A stretch of DNA of 64,000 bases from CAVOGJ01 sp963695405 (GCA_963695405.1 CAVOGJ010000002.1:62001-126000); one strand, 5' to 3'. Numbered from the stretch's first letter, positions 18,201 through 26,388 are shown. Numbers and translations: made by a program. Notes: generated by a model from the sequence alone, not told the origin.

Positions 18201-20227
18201 CCGTTGATTTCATGGCAGCCGTAACAGCCGTACTGGCCGACCAGGTGCCAGCCCTCGACCAACTTGGGCGCTGGTGGATCAGGAAACCGTGGACTCGCTT
18301 CCAAGTCAGCCACTTCATGATGGCATTTCAAACATGAACTCTCGGCGAATCGCTTCGGGTACATCGGAAAGATCCAATGATGGTTGTTGAACCAACCGTG
18401 CTCTTCCATCCATTCCTTCCGCTGGGCCGGCGTATTCGGCGTATGAGACGCCCATTTGAAGTCGGTGGCGCTCCCCTGCCCTTCATGGCAGGACGTGCAG
18501 CCCAGGAGAGGCAGCGGATGGGGACTCAACGAGCCCACAAACAGGTCCAATCGTGGATGGGACGTATAAGGCTCGGGCAAGCCGCGGCGAATGGTTAATG
18601 TCATCGGCTGGCCCCACTCGATACCTTCGGTGAGGAATTGTCGGGCCTGGTCGGCGTCGAGCGGTTTGTCCTGATTGACGCGCTCAATCACGTCGCCGAC
18701 TTGCAATCCGTTCGGTACCGGATTGCCATGCGCGTCTTGCAAGCCGATCGCCTTCGCAGCGAGGCTTTCTGGTTCGATGATGCTGATGGTTACGTCGTCG
18801 TCGTCGATCAAACCAGCCTTCGCGAGGGTGATCCCGTAAATTTCGGCGAGCGTGGGCGGCGCGCCGCCCGACCCCTGAGGTTTGGTGTCTGGGGTTTGTA
18901 GCGCCACCTCGATCACTTGTTCCGGTTCGTAGGCGGGTTCGGTCGCCGAACCGGGGGCCGTCTTGTCAATACCCTTGTGACATGTCGTACAGCGGTCGAA
19001 ACGCCGCACGCGACCGAAGCTGCCATTGACCATCGTCAAGTTATCGGTCCACAGATTATCGATTCGTAGTGGGGACCCGAAGGCGTCGAGGATCGGCAAT
19101 TCCAGCCATCGTTTCCCCGGTATCGGAAACGGGCTAAACCACGTCGCGCGTTTCTCCACTTCCAAGGCACTCAATCGCTCAATGTCCGCCAGATTTGACT
19201 CGATATTTTTCGCAATCTCGCTTTCGTCTTGGCGGACGTCACGGAGAATCGACTGCAGGTCCTCGCGATGCGCCGTTGCCCGCTGACGCTGCTTGGTAAG
19301 CGACTCGAGGCTGTCTTCCGAGCCTTTGACAATCCGATCAATTTCCGCCTGTAGTTCGGCAAATTTCTCGGTTTGGTCATCACGGACGGCCAAGTCGAGA
19401 CGCGCTTTCGCGGCGTCCGCGTCGGCAGAACGGAACTTGCGACGACTGCTGAGTTGCTCTTCACGAAACTTGGCCCGCGACAGAATGTCGTCGAGTCGTC
19501 CGATAAAGTCGCTGCGTAGGTCGGCGGCTTCCCTGACCGCCTTTGCCAGTTGCGGTGATTCGGACGCTACCGTTTTGTCGGCCTCGTCCAGCCGCTTTTC
19601 CACATCTGCCAGACCCGCTTCGATACTCTTCCGATCTTCTGACTGGGCCGCGTCGGCGTCCTGGAGCTGTTTCCGCAGTGTGGTCGCTGCCTTTTCAGCG
19701 TCCGCAAGTCGCCCTCGCGACTGCTTGACCTGTTCCTGCAGCCGAGTCACTTCTGTCGACTGACGTACCAGGCGATCGTAGAGTTGGTTCAGATCAGAAA
19801 AACTCTCCGAGCTGACATCTTGGCCCTGCTGCCATTCTTCTACCGCCGCCTTTTCACGCTCATACGTCGCGACCTCCAATTCGCTGCGGTCAAGTCGGTC
19901 TTTCAAAACCTTCAACTTGAAGGCCGCGAGCAGCTGCCGCGAAGGCGGTTCCGTCTTGGCCAGCTGTAGTTCGGTCTCCAACTCGGCCTGCGTCGCTTGC
20001 TGCGCGGCCGATTCGGAAGCCCGTTTCCGCCAATCAGTCAACCGCAGTTCGATGTCGCGAAAACGACGCTGATAACCCTTCCATTCCCGGTCGTGATCCG
20101 CGGCGAACATCCAAACGGTCGCCACGAGCATCAACAGACTGGAAACTCCAAACACAACGTGCAACAGCTTTTGGTTGTACCAAGTCTGTTCGGTTGCGGG
20201 CATGCGGTAACTCCCGAGTGGCGACAA
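15293..20227 (-). CDS. Giant octaheme cytochrome c protein with coiled coil and PDZ-like domain
   Basis: 1644-residue protein encoded directly after the two cytochrome b subunits. Order: one N-terminal membrane helix (LLHVVFGVSSLLMLVATVWMF); a coiled coil of about 300 residues rich in Glu, Lys, Arg and Leu; a first heme motif CTTCH (about 412); a PDZ-like segment (about 490-555, VPNGLQVGDVIERVN); then CTSCH (575), CLKCH (630), CYGCH (665), CLACH (870), CYGCH (1037), a His-rich stretch (about 1075-1135), CGGCH (1230) and CIKCH (1493). That makes eight CxxCH sites. It probably replaces the cytochrome c1/f subunit. Start may instead be the ATG at 20203 (MPATEQTW). Confidence 0.9.
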   Translation of the reverse strand: MSPLGSYRMPATEQTWYNQKLLHVVFGVSSLLMLVATVWMFAADHDREWKGYQRRFRDIELRLTDWRKRASESAAQQATQAELETELQLAKTEPPSRQLLAAFKLKVLKDRLDRSELEVATYEREKAAVEEWQQGQDVSSESFSDLNQLYDRLVRQSTEVTRLQEQVKQSRGRLADAEKAATTLRKQLQDADAAQSEDRKSIEAGLADVEKRLDEADKTVASESPQLAKAVREAADLRSDFIGRLDDILSRAKFREEQLSSRRKFRSADADAAKARLDLAVRDDQTEKFAELQAEIDRIVKGSEDSLESLTKQRQRATAHREDLQSILRDVRQDESEIAKNIESNLADIERLSALEVEKRATWFSPFPIPGKRWLELPILDAFGSPLRIDNLWTDNLTMVNGSFGRVRRFDRCTTCHKGIDKTAPGSATEPAYEPEQVIEVALQTPDTKPQGSGGAPPTLAEIYGITLAKAGLIDDDDVTISIIEPESLAAKAIGLQDAHGNPVPNGLQVGDVIERVNQDKPLDADQARQFLTEGIEWGQPMTLTIRRGLPEPYTSHPRLDLFVGSLSPHPLPLLGCTSCHEGQGSATDFKWASHTPNTPAQRKEWMEEHGWFNNHHWIFPMYPKRFAESSCLKCHHEVADLEASPRFPDPPAPKLVEGWHLVGQYGCYGCHEINGYDGPDRRVGPDLRLEPNYYAAAATVKADPGFANLGAPAQQLTEKVIGRPFDDRARHELRQLLLDDSASDTPQLTLAAHRMADVLQDQDTPGERRKTGPSLRYVAHKLGASFMYDWIRKPSNFRPSTKMPQFFELWDHLDDPDRELAERFEKVEILGMVRYLLDRSQPFEYLQPATGVEPPSVERGKLAFELRGCLACHQHEDFPVSTAIQGPNLTGLADKFASTADAPRAEQWLYSWIKQPTHYHARTKMPDLYLDPITQPDGTITDPVADITAYLLSGGKGWQPPTASVAALTPNETDLDELSLEHLKATFPQRAATRYLAEGIPTEMSRSLKGAEIELVGSASTDQKLLYVGRKAISKYGCYGCHDIPGFEDAKPIGTAMADWGRKESSKLAFEHILEYLHNGGHAAHGEHAAHGAAGSGSTATGHEDQPAPDHSMGPSHEMASHDDETSAAGHAEFDDSFYMDQLAAADRSGFIWQKLTEPRSYDYKKTTNKRYNERLRMPLFPLDPEEREKVITFVLGLVADPPAEEFVYQPDERGAAIVAGRRVLEKYNCGGCHILEAEKWVVQFEPGELGSAPNAVDYPFLASEFSAAELSRSNTPDKTQGVLTAMIEGEPVISNEDATVVVLDEEGDEIDPEEEYDPATLLYPFEPWKSLAWEGKPYEVGLRRLEISGATIRKKYPTRGGDLTMWLLPRVVEVEKETNSSANGTEAWSWLPPPLVGEGVKVQPEWLHSFLLEPYPIRPAVFLRMPKFNMSPAEATQLVDYFAARDAAEYPFPFDDRLLANHLEMEAAKFGDGKEGVQSRLDHAMQIVTNQNYCIKCHLIGNYTPESNQRALAPDLSKVQFRLRPEYVKRWIANPKSILPYTAMPVNIPFDPNSPTLGGVSQEIYPGTSIDQLNGLVDLLMNYSEFMGMQFDVSKLVKASADSNNIPAEDQGATATPDQSSARLSEASAESSEESLETRGGG

Positions 20228-20253
20228 CCAAAGATGGTTGCCGACACGTTAGC

Positions 20254-21591
20254 TCAAAGGTTTAGGAAATATTCTGGAATACTGATGATGTACTTCAAAT
20301 TGATCGTCCATCGCAAAATCATCTTGATCGGGAGCAGAGCCATAAACAGTAGAAGGTTGCTCATGACCATGAAGCGGATGAAGCCCATCTTCTGAAACAT
20401 GTTGCGAAAGACCGTGATCGCCAAGAGTGGTGGCAGCACAATGAAGTAACCGAGCGTCAGTAGAATCCCGGGCGATTCGCGAAGCAGAATCGACAGGTTC
20501 TGAGTCAGCAGGGACGCGCCCTCCGGCGCCTTCGGACGTCCGACGTTCAGCAGACGATCCCAAAAGTATTGCGATAGGTCGACGTTGTTGAGGGCTTCGA
20601 CTTTGTGCGTGTCCCAGTACTCGAACGGTCCGAAAAAGTTCCAGTTCGGACCACGAAGAAACGTCCCGAGAATAATCAATGTGACCCACAGCTCGAGAAA
20701 GCCGAACTGAAAGATAATGTAGGCAAACTTACGCTGGTTGATCGTGTAATAGCCGTTGCCCGCCGGGTTATAATCAAGGAATGGAATCGCCATCAGTCCG
20801 ACCACCACCAGGGTGGGCAACACGACACCGGCCATCCAGGGATCAAAGTAGACGAGCATTTCCTGCAGCCCCAGGAAATACCAGGGTGCTTTGGAAGGAT
20901 TCGGCGTCTTTACACTGCTGGCGGCTTCCTCCAACGGGGCTTGCAGCCCGATCGCCCAGAGGATTAGCAGCGATGTCAGGGCGACCATACAAATCATCTC
21001 GGTGTAAACCAAATCAGGCCACACCAGGATCTTTTCGTCGTCCAGTTTCTCCAGCGGCTCCAACCCCTGTTCCAGCCGTTCGTCGTTCTGAACGGCTCGG
21101 TAAGTTGCCAGCCAGGTAAAGAACCCCAGCAGGTAGACCATGCCTACGATCGGCACGTTGTCAGGCTTTGTCACGATCGCCGCAAAGTTCATGTCTGTCA
21201 TCGAGAAGCCCATGAATGCCAATGAGCCGACAAACATCAGCCAGGCGACGACAGGGTGCGTGAAGAACTTTCGGAAGATGAACATCACGGTCAGCAGTGC
21301 CAGGGTTCCGCCGGTATAGAACCAGGCTTTTGCCATCTGGCTGTTGATCAGGTCGCGCAAAAACTGGGGCACGCTGATGAATTGCATCAGGAAGGGATTG
21401 CCACTGAAGGCGATGGGCGCAATGGCCACGAACACGAGTCCGATCAGCAGCATCACCAGTGCTAGACCATTTCGCTTCAGTCGATGCCAGCAGTAATAAG
21501 CCGCGATGGCATTCATCATGGCGAGCGCAAGATAATAGGTCCCCAGGAACCCCTTGATGCCGTTCAAGAACTCGCCGTAGTCGCCGTGCAT
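20254..21591 (-). CDS. Cytochrome b/b6 C-terminal-type subunit (subunit IV-like)
   Basis: 445-residue membrane protein. The central part, PSKAPWYFLGLQEMLVYFDPWMAGVVLPT, is the hallmark of subunit IV (PetD) / the cytochrome b C-terminal domain, with the PEWY-type position reading APWY. PetD is about 160 residues, so this protein has about four extra N-terminal helices (GTYYLALAMMNAIAAYY; LALVMLLIGLVFVAIAP) plus extra C-terminal helices. It would complete the quinol-oxidation site with the b6-like protein encoded upstream. The added helices may dock the octaheme or oxidase parts; that is inference. Confidence 0.88.
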   Translation of the reverse strand: MHGDYGEFLNGIKGFLGTYYLALAMMNAIAAYYCWHRLKRNGLALVMLLIGLVFVAIAPIAFSGNPFLMQFISVPQFLRDLINSQMAKAWFYTGGTLALLTVMFIFRKFFTHPVVAWLMFVGSLAFMGFSMTDMNFAAIVTKPDNVPIVGMVYLLGFFTWLATYRAVQNDERLEQGLEPLEKLDDEKILVWPDLVYTEMICMVALTSLLILWAIGLQAPLEEAASSVKTPNPSKAPWYFLGLQEMLVYFDPWMAGVVLPTLVVVGLMAIPFLDYNPAGNGYYTINQRKFAYIIFQFGFLELWVTLIILGTFLRGPNWNFFGPFEYWDTHKVEALNNVDLSQYFWDRLLNVGRPKAPEGASLLTQNLSILLRESPGILLTLGYFIVLPPLLAITVFRNMFQKMGFIRFMVMSNLLLFMALLPIKMILRWTINLKYIISIPEYFLNL

Positions 21592-21639
21592 AGTCTTTTG
21601 CCCTGTCCATCTTGCTGATGAAACTTGCCCGCCACTCTC

Positions 21640-22416
21640 TTAGAGCGGCCCGCTGATACCGCCGTCCTTCCGCACTCGCCAGAAATGGATGGCGATCAAT
21701 AAGGCTGCCGCGAGCGGGATCGCCACGCAGTGCAACACATAGAAGCGGTTGAGCGTCTCCTCACCCACGAAGCGGGCACCGAGCAATCCAAAGCGGGCAT
21801 CCGACGCATTCGTGATCATGCCAACTCCGTCAACGACCAGCAATTGCGAAAGTGGTCCCTCATGACCGAGAATCGGAGTCGCCCGAGCCATATTTGAGCC
21901 GACCGTGATGGCCCAGATGGCCAACTGATCCCAGGGCAATAGGTAGCCCGTAAAGGATAGCAGCAAAGTTAGCAATAAGAGGATGACGCCGACCACCCAA
22001 TTAAATTCGCGGGGCGGTTTGTAGCTGCCGGTAAGAAAAACACGGTACATGTGTAACCAGACCGTGATGACCATCGCGTGCGCACCCCAGCGATGGATCT
22101 CGCGCAGGATTCCCAGCGAAGCCACATCTCGCAATGCCAAGATGTCGTTATAAGCCCACTCCAGCGTCGGTCGATAGTAGAACATCAGCAAGACGCCCGT
22201 CACCGTCTCGACAAGGAACAGAAAGAACGTGACACCCCCCATGCACCACGTATAGCTGAGGGCGATTCCCTGCTTTTTGATCGACACGGGATGCAAATGC
22301 AAGAAAAAATTCGTCAGCATCACGACGATGCGATTCCGCCGGTCCACCGGCATCGGATGCCGAAAAACACTCTTCCAAATCTGCGAGTTGCGGATGACTT
22401 CTCCGATCGGAGGCAT
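21640..22416 (-). CDS. Cytochrome b6-type subunit (diheme b)
   Basis: 258-residue N-terminal cytochrome b domain with four core helices. Heme b ligands can be assigned to His108/His122 and His229/His244; 14 residues lie between the second pair, the b6f-like rather than bc1-like spacing. The Q-site segment LSFTGYLLPWDQLAIWAITV is present. Split b6 plus subunit IV genes match the Rieske/cytb organisation of b6f and many bacterial complexes. It lies between the Rieske and subunit IV genes on the same strand. Confidence 0.93.
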   Translation of the reverse strand: MPPIGEVIRNSQIWKSVFRHPMPVDRRNRIVVMLTNFFLHLHPVSIKKQGIALSYTWCMGGVTFFLFLVETVTGVLLMFYYRPTLEWAYNDILALRDVASLGILREIHRWGAHAMVITVWLHMYRVFLTGSYKPPREFNWVVGVILLLLTLLLSFTGYLLPWDQLAIWAITVGSNMARATPILGHEGPLSQLLVVDGVGMITNASDARFGLLGARFVGEETLNRFYVLHCVAIPLAAALLIAIHFWRVRKDGGISGPL

Positions 22417-22540
22417 ACGTCTGCTTTCTACTATCTACATTGCAAGGGTGTGGACTCACCGTGCCGGGAAGTCAACAACCTGGGGATCAATTCACACCAC
22501 GACGCGAAATGGACAAGCCGGATGGCTCGACCGGGCTCAC

Positions 22541-23716
22541 CTACACCGCTACGAAACTCGATGAATCATTCCATTGTCCCATCTCTTGCTGGAACGTCTT
22601 ACTCTTGTCGATTTCCAGCTGCCCGTCGTCGGCGATACGAATCGCATATCGCTCGAGGGGGCGGGGCGCGGGGCCCTCAAAGTTGATTCCGTCGATGTAG
22701 AAGCCGCTCCCGTGACAGGGGCATTTGAACTTCTGTTCGCCTTCTAGCCAGTTCGGGGTACAACCAAGATGGGTACAGATCGACTGGAGCACGGTGATCA
22801 TTCGCTCCCCTTCATACTCGGTGTTTACCACCCACACGCCGAACTGAGCCTTGAATTTCGTGACGACGACGTCCGGTGGGAAATCCGCCGGAAAGCCGAC
22901 TTTAAACTGACTTGGCGGTTCGGTCAGAATATTCGGAAACATGAACCTTGCCAGGCCCAGGCCCCATAAAGCGGTGACCCCACTCAAACAGGTAAAACCG
23001 ATCGCGAGAAATGAACCAAAGAGCACCGAAAAGAACCCGCGGCGTGGTTCGGCATCCTTCTGCGGTGGACGCGCAGCCGTCTTCACGTACGACGGCTTCT
23101 CTGGCATCGGAGGCGCTGACTTCTTGGGAATGACCGGAGCACCTTGCTTCGCTGCCTCGGCCTTCGATATCGGTCCCCGCTTGGTCGCGCTCCGCGCGGC
23201 GGCCAGAATACTGGAAGTATCGCGCGGGCCGGTGGTTGGCGGTGCCGACTTGGGAATGGACTTGGGCTTCGACTTCGACCCGGCTGCCGCAGCCGTCGAC
23301 GCGGCGGCCACCGCCGTCTTCGCTGCCGCCTGTGGAGCCGTCGATTTGGCGGCGGACTTTTCACCGCGTGCCGCCGCGAGCATCTCCTCCACCGACATGC
23401 TACGCGAGGCTGGTTTCGCTACTTTTGCGGCGGCCGGTTTCGCCGCAGCCGGGAGACTTGCGGACTCCTGCCCGGTAACGGCAGGCTGGGCCGTTGTTTT
23501 TTCCGCCCGCGCGGCCGCCAGCATTTCTTCCACGGAGAGATTTCGTGAGGCGGGTTTCGTGGATGAGGATGATGATGTGGCAGTGGACGAACTCGGGTCC
23601 GTCTGCTCGGCCTCCGGCGCTGGAGTCGCTGTCGGGGCAGACTGTCCGGCTCCGCTGCCATCCATCCTGCGACACGCCGCCAGCACTTCCTCTACCGACA
23701 GGTTTTCTTTCGCCAT
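22541..23716 (-). CDS. Rieske iron-sulfur protein with repeat-bearing N-terminal extension
   Basis: 391 residues, about twice the usual length. Residues 227-260 form the membrane helix. The C-terminal Rieske domain carries CTHLGC (314-319) and CPCH (332-335); Cys314, His316, Cys332 and His335 would bind 2Fe-2S, and Cys319/Cys334 can form the disulfide. The 225-residue cytoplasmic extension is Ala/Pro/Lys-rich and holds repeats of a helix motif: LSVEEVLAACR (6-16), LSVEEMLAAAR (60-70), MSVEEMLAAAR (107-117) and a weaker SSILAAAR (168-175). It is the first gene of the cluster, downstream of a CRP-like operator. Confidence 0.94.
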   Translation of the reverse strand: MAKENLSVEEVLAACRRMDGSGAGQSAPTATPAPEAEQTDPSSSTATSSSSSTKPASRNLSVEEMLAAARAEKTTAQPAVTGQESASLPAAAKPAAAKVAKPASRSMSVEEMLAAARGEKSAAKSTAPQAAAKTAVAAASTAAAAGSKSKPKSIPKSAPPTTGPRDTSSILAAARSATKRGPISKAEAAKQGAPVIPKKSAPPMPEKPSYVKTAARPPQKDAEPRRGFFSVLFGSFLAIGFTCLSGVTALWGLGLARFMFPNILTEPPSQFKVGFPADFPPDVVVTKFKAQFGVWVVNTEYEGERMITVLQSICTHLGCTPNWLEGEQKFKCPCHGSGFYIDGINFEGPAPRPLERYAIRIADDGQLEIDKSKTFQQEMGQWNDSSSFVAV

Positions 23717-24213
23717 TTCGACTCTCTTGAATTACCGCGCCGTCCCTCAGCTCTTGATGATCGAGAGTCCCCCGCTCCACCCAGCGAATGGCTAAGGAAG
23801 CATCGGTCTACGTCAGCTGGGGCTTGTGATTTTTTTCACAAACTACCATTCTTTTCTACTATTTGGGACCGGATTGTCAACTACCCGCAGGCTCTACGTC
23901 CCGCCGCCCGCGGCTCACGCCGCTTGGTCCGCAACGCTTCCTTGTCAACCTCGCGAGAGCGGCCATCCGATGTTCGAAACGGCCGTCGGGTTCCGCGAGA
24001 ACGGGTCGCAAGTCGTCCCCCATCCACTCACGGTATCGTAACAGCTGGGCAGAAGAACAGAAACCCAAAGCCGCCATCGCGCGGCTGGCTATCCGTTGCC
24101 TCCGATCGTCCCTAGAATTTTGCCAGGACCCAACACGGGTCTCACCGCGGTGGTGATTCCTTTCCGCGACAATTTGTCGCATGCCCATCGGCGTGCTGCA
24201 GGAGTTTAATGGC
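23717..24213. promoter_or_regulatory. Divergent intergenic region between respiratory cluster and purD
   Basis: About 500 bases without a credible gene. It must hold the promoters of the minus-strand respiratory cluster and the plus-strand purD. The palindromic operator at 23824-23841 lies in the cluster-proximal half. I see no clear -10/-35 boxes that I would defend. Confidence 0.5.
23824..23841. promoter_or_regulatory. CRP/FNR-family operator, TTGTGA-N6-TCACAA
   Basis: A perfect 6-6-6 palindrome whose spacer is six T residues. It matches the CRP consensus half-sites TGTGA/TCACA rather than the FNR form TTGAT/ATCAA. It lies 108 bases upstream of the Rieske start codon, a plausible place for transcriptional control of the respiratory cluster. 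The regulator itself is not in the window. Confidence 0.55.
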
Positions 24214-25506
24214 GTGAATGTGCTGGTTATCGGAAGCGGCGGTCGCGAGCACGCGCTCGTCTGGAAATTAGCTCAGAGTCCGCGGGCAGAGCGCATTTTC
24301 GTTGCGCCAGGCAATGCCGGGACAGCGGAAGAAGGCGAGAATGTCGATATTTCGGTTTGCGATGTGCCGCGACTGATTCGCTTCGTAAAGCAAAACCAGG
24401 TAGGACTCACGGTCGTGGGGCCCGAGGCACCACTGGCAGCAGGGATCGTGGATGCCTTTCAGGAGTCAGGCCTGCGGATTTTTGGTCCGTCGCGTGCCGC
24501 CGCACAGTTAGAGTCGAGCAAGGTCTTCTGTAAGGACATGTTGCACCATGCGGACGTGCCCACGGCCGATTATCACGTCTTTCCCGATGCCACTAGCGCC
24601 ACGCGTTTTATCTCGGACCGTTATCCGCTGGATGATGAAGATGTTCCATTAGTCGTCAAGGCCGATGGACTGGCCGCCGGCAAGGGGGTCGTGGTCTGCC
24701 GGCGACGGGGGGACGCGTTGGAAGCCGTACAACGGATCGCGACGGAGCGTGAATTTGGCGATTCCGGAAACCGCTTGGTCGTGGAAGAGCGGCTTGACGG
24801 CCAGGAGGCAAGCATCCTGGCAATCACGGATGGACGCTCCATCCTGACCCTACCTGCGGCGCAAGACCACAAGCCGGCTCATGACGGAGACCGGGGACCG
24901 AATACGGGAGGCATGGGCGCCTACTGTCCCACGCCGCTGATTGACGACGCCATGATGGCTCTGGTGCAGGAGCGGGTGCTGGTGCCCATCGTGCATGCCA
25001 TGAAACGAAAGCGATCCCCGTTTCGCGGAGTCCTCTACGCCGGCTTGATGATTACAAATCAAGGACCGAAAGTGCTGGAGTTTAACGTTCGCTTTGGCGA
25101 TCCGGAGTGCCAGCCGTTGCTCATGCGCTTGCAGTCTGATTTGCTCGAGGTGCTTGAGGCCGCAGTCGATGGTACTCTCGATCGATTAGCTCCGTTGCGG
25201 TGGGATCCGCGGCCTGCCATTTGTGTGGTCATGGCGAGCCAGGGCTACCCGAGCGAGTACGAAACCGGTTTTCCCATCCGCGGGCTGGACGAGGCGGCAG
25301 CGCTTCCCGATGTCAAGATTTTCCACGCCGGGACCGCCCGGCAGGGCGACCAGATCGTGACTAGTGGTGGTCGCGTGTTGGGCGTGACTGCGCTGGGGAG
25401 TTCCATTTCGGCGGCCAAGCTGCAGGCCTATAAGGCGGTTAAATGCATTCGTTGGGACGGTGCCTGGTGCCGCAAGGATATTTCGGACAAGGCGCTGACC
25501 TACTAA
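24214..25506 (+). CDS. purD: Phosphoribosylamine-glycine ligase (GAR synthetase)
   Basis: ATP-grasp enzyme of purine synthesis joining phosphoribosylamine and glycine. Motifs: VLVIGSGGREHAL at the N-terminus, VVKADGLAAGKGVVV, the AQDHKPAHDGDRGPNTGGMGAY stretch and FNVRFGDPECQPLL. I prefer the GTG at 24214, which puts the N-terminus where the family begins and has AGGAG 9 bases upstream; the ATG at 24181 adds 11 unusual residues. Length is then 430, as usual. It is divergent from the respiratory cluster and has no purine-gene neighbour. Confidence 0.95.
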   Translation: MNVLVIGSGGREHALVWKLAQSPRAERIFVAPGNAGTAEEGENVDISVCDVPRLIRFVKQNQVGLTVVGPEAPLAAGIVDAFQESGLRIFGPSRAAAQLESSKVFCKDMLHHADVPTADYHVFPDATSATRFISDRYPLDDEDVPLVVKADGLAAGKGVVVCRRRGDALEAVQRIATEREFGDSGNRLVVEERLDGQEASILAITDGRSILTLPAAQDHKPAHDGDRGPNTGGMGAYCPTPLIDDAMMALVQERVLVPIVHAMKRKRSPFRGVLYAGLMITNQGPKVLEFNVRFGDPECQPLLMRLQSDLLEVLEAAVDGTLDRLAPLRWDPRPAICVVMASQGYPSEYETGFPIRGLDEAAALPDVKIFHAGTARQGDQIVTSGGRVLGVTALGSSISAAKLQAYKAVKCIRWDGAWCRKDISDKALTY

Positions 25507-25564
25507 AGGAAGAGAAGCTCGCTGCACATCTTCCCATTCGACGATCGTCCCGCTCGCCGTAATC

Positions 25565-25905
25565 TATTTCTTTTCCGCAGTGGCGGAGGCCACGCGACGG
25601 ATACTCGTCGAGCAAGCTCGGGAAAAATGGCCGCCAAACGAGGTGGAAAATTTACACCGCAACCGATAGTCGACAAGCTGACCGTCCTGCCTCTCAATCC
25701 CAGGATGCTGCTGGACCTGAACGATGCGATCGGCCAGTTGCAGGAGACCGATGCCGAAGCGTACGAATGGATCAATTTGCTACTGTTTGCTGGCGTTTTC
25801 GTGGCGGAAGCCGGTCGCTTGCTGCGTATGACGCGGCATGTCCCGTATCGTCATTGGGTGTCGCCCCATTTGAATACCTCCCCATGCACTCCGGTGCTGC
25901 GGTCA
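25565..25905 (+). pseudogene. Remnant of ECF-type sigma factor (Sigma70_ECF family)
   Basis: From 25565 the frame reads YFFSAVAEATRRILVEQAR, and after a frame change near 25630-25660 it continues PRMLLDLNDAIGQLQETDAEA, LLLFAGVFVAEAGRLLRMTRHVPYRHW. These match in order the region 2/3 linker and region 4 of planctomycete ECF sigma factors (HFFAAAAEAMRRILVE; LRFFAGLSVEEAA). The first half of the gene, the expected GLT turn and the C-terminus are missing or decayed, so this is a dead gene. The apparent 139-residue reading frame starting at 25627 is only the surviving piece. Confidence 0.65.
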
Positions 25906-25954
25906 CGGCTTCGAAAGGGATGTTGGCTTCCGGCACTGGTTGGAAACACCGAGT

Positions 25955-26003
25955 CACGGAGGGCACGGAGGGCATACCGCTTCTCTGTTTCCTCTGCGCC
26001 TCC
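25955..26003. repeat. Dispersed repeat, copy 1 (CACGGAGGGCACGGAG ... CCTCTGCG)
   Basis: The 16-mer CACGGAGGGCACGGAG is followed 36 bases on (start to start) by CCTCTGCG. The same arrangement occurs at 50396-50440 with 35-base spacing. The two halves are partly complementary, so the element can fold into an imperfect hairpin. It lies in non-coding DNA both times. Confidence 0.5.
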
Positions 26004-26119
26004 TTGTTTCCAAATCTGCCGTCCCTACGACCAACGCCAGCGGTGAGCGTTCCCATTTGACCACCCCATCAAGACCAAAATCTTAGCGATGGTCTTCCAA
26101 CCAGGTGATGTGGACTTTT

Positions 26120-26135
26120 GACACGTCGACGTGTC
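26120..26135. repeat. Perfect 16-bp palindrome GACACGTCGACGTGTC
   Basis: Self-complementary over all 16 bases, in the non-coding stretch upstream of the RAYT-like transposase. It could be a protein-binding site or part of a mobile-element end. No function can be assigned. Confidence 0.4.
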
Positions 26136-26160
26136 GAGAGGCCAAAGGCGGCAAAAAAAG

Positions 26161-26215
26161 AAAAAAAGCAGACAGTCTAATCTCTAGGAAAAAAAGCAGA
26201 CAGTCTAATCTCTTG
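26161..26215. repeat. Two 28-bp direct repeats carrying AAGCAGACAGTCTA
   Basis: GCAGACAGTCTAATCTCT occurs at 26168 and again at 26196, each preceded by a run of A (period 28). The 14-mer AAGCAGACAGTCTA within it recurs in inverted orientation at 27869-27882, on the far side of the transposase gene. Such paired outward motifs are what a mobile element boundary would look like. Confidence 0.6.
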
Positions 26216-26388
26216 GGAAATCTGGGTTGCCTGGTGAAACCGTGCCCTTGTGCAGCCAGTGTCCTCTGAAGACCGTTTCTTGAGGCGATCGTCGGGACAG
26301 CGTCGCCTGCTCGATGCATCCAGGCTGCTGCGAGACCGCGGTGCGGGCGGTTGACAAGCGGCTCGCCAAAGAATATATACGCACGTAC

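Noticed and set aside
25627..26046. A 139-residue functional gene
   Set aside because: Only its middle matches an ECF sigma factor; the rest of the homology is in another frame or lost, so it is treated as a pseudogene.
26161..26215. CRISPR array
   Set aside because: Only two 28-bp units with no spacers and no cas genes.
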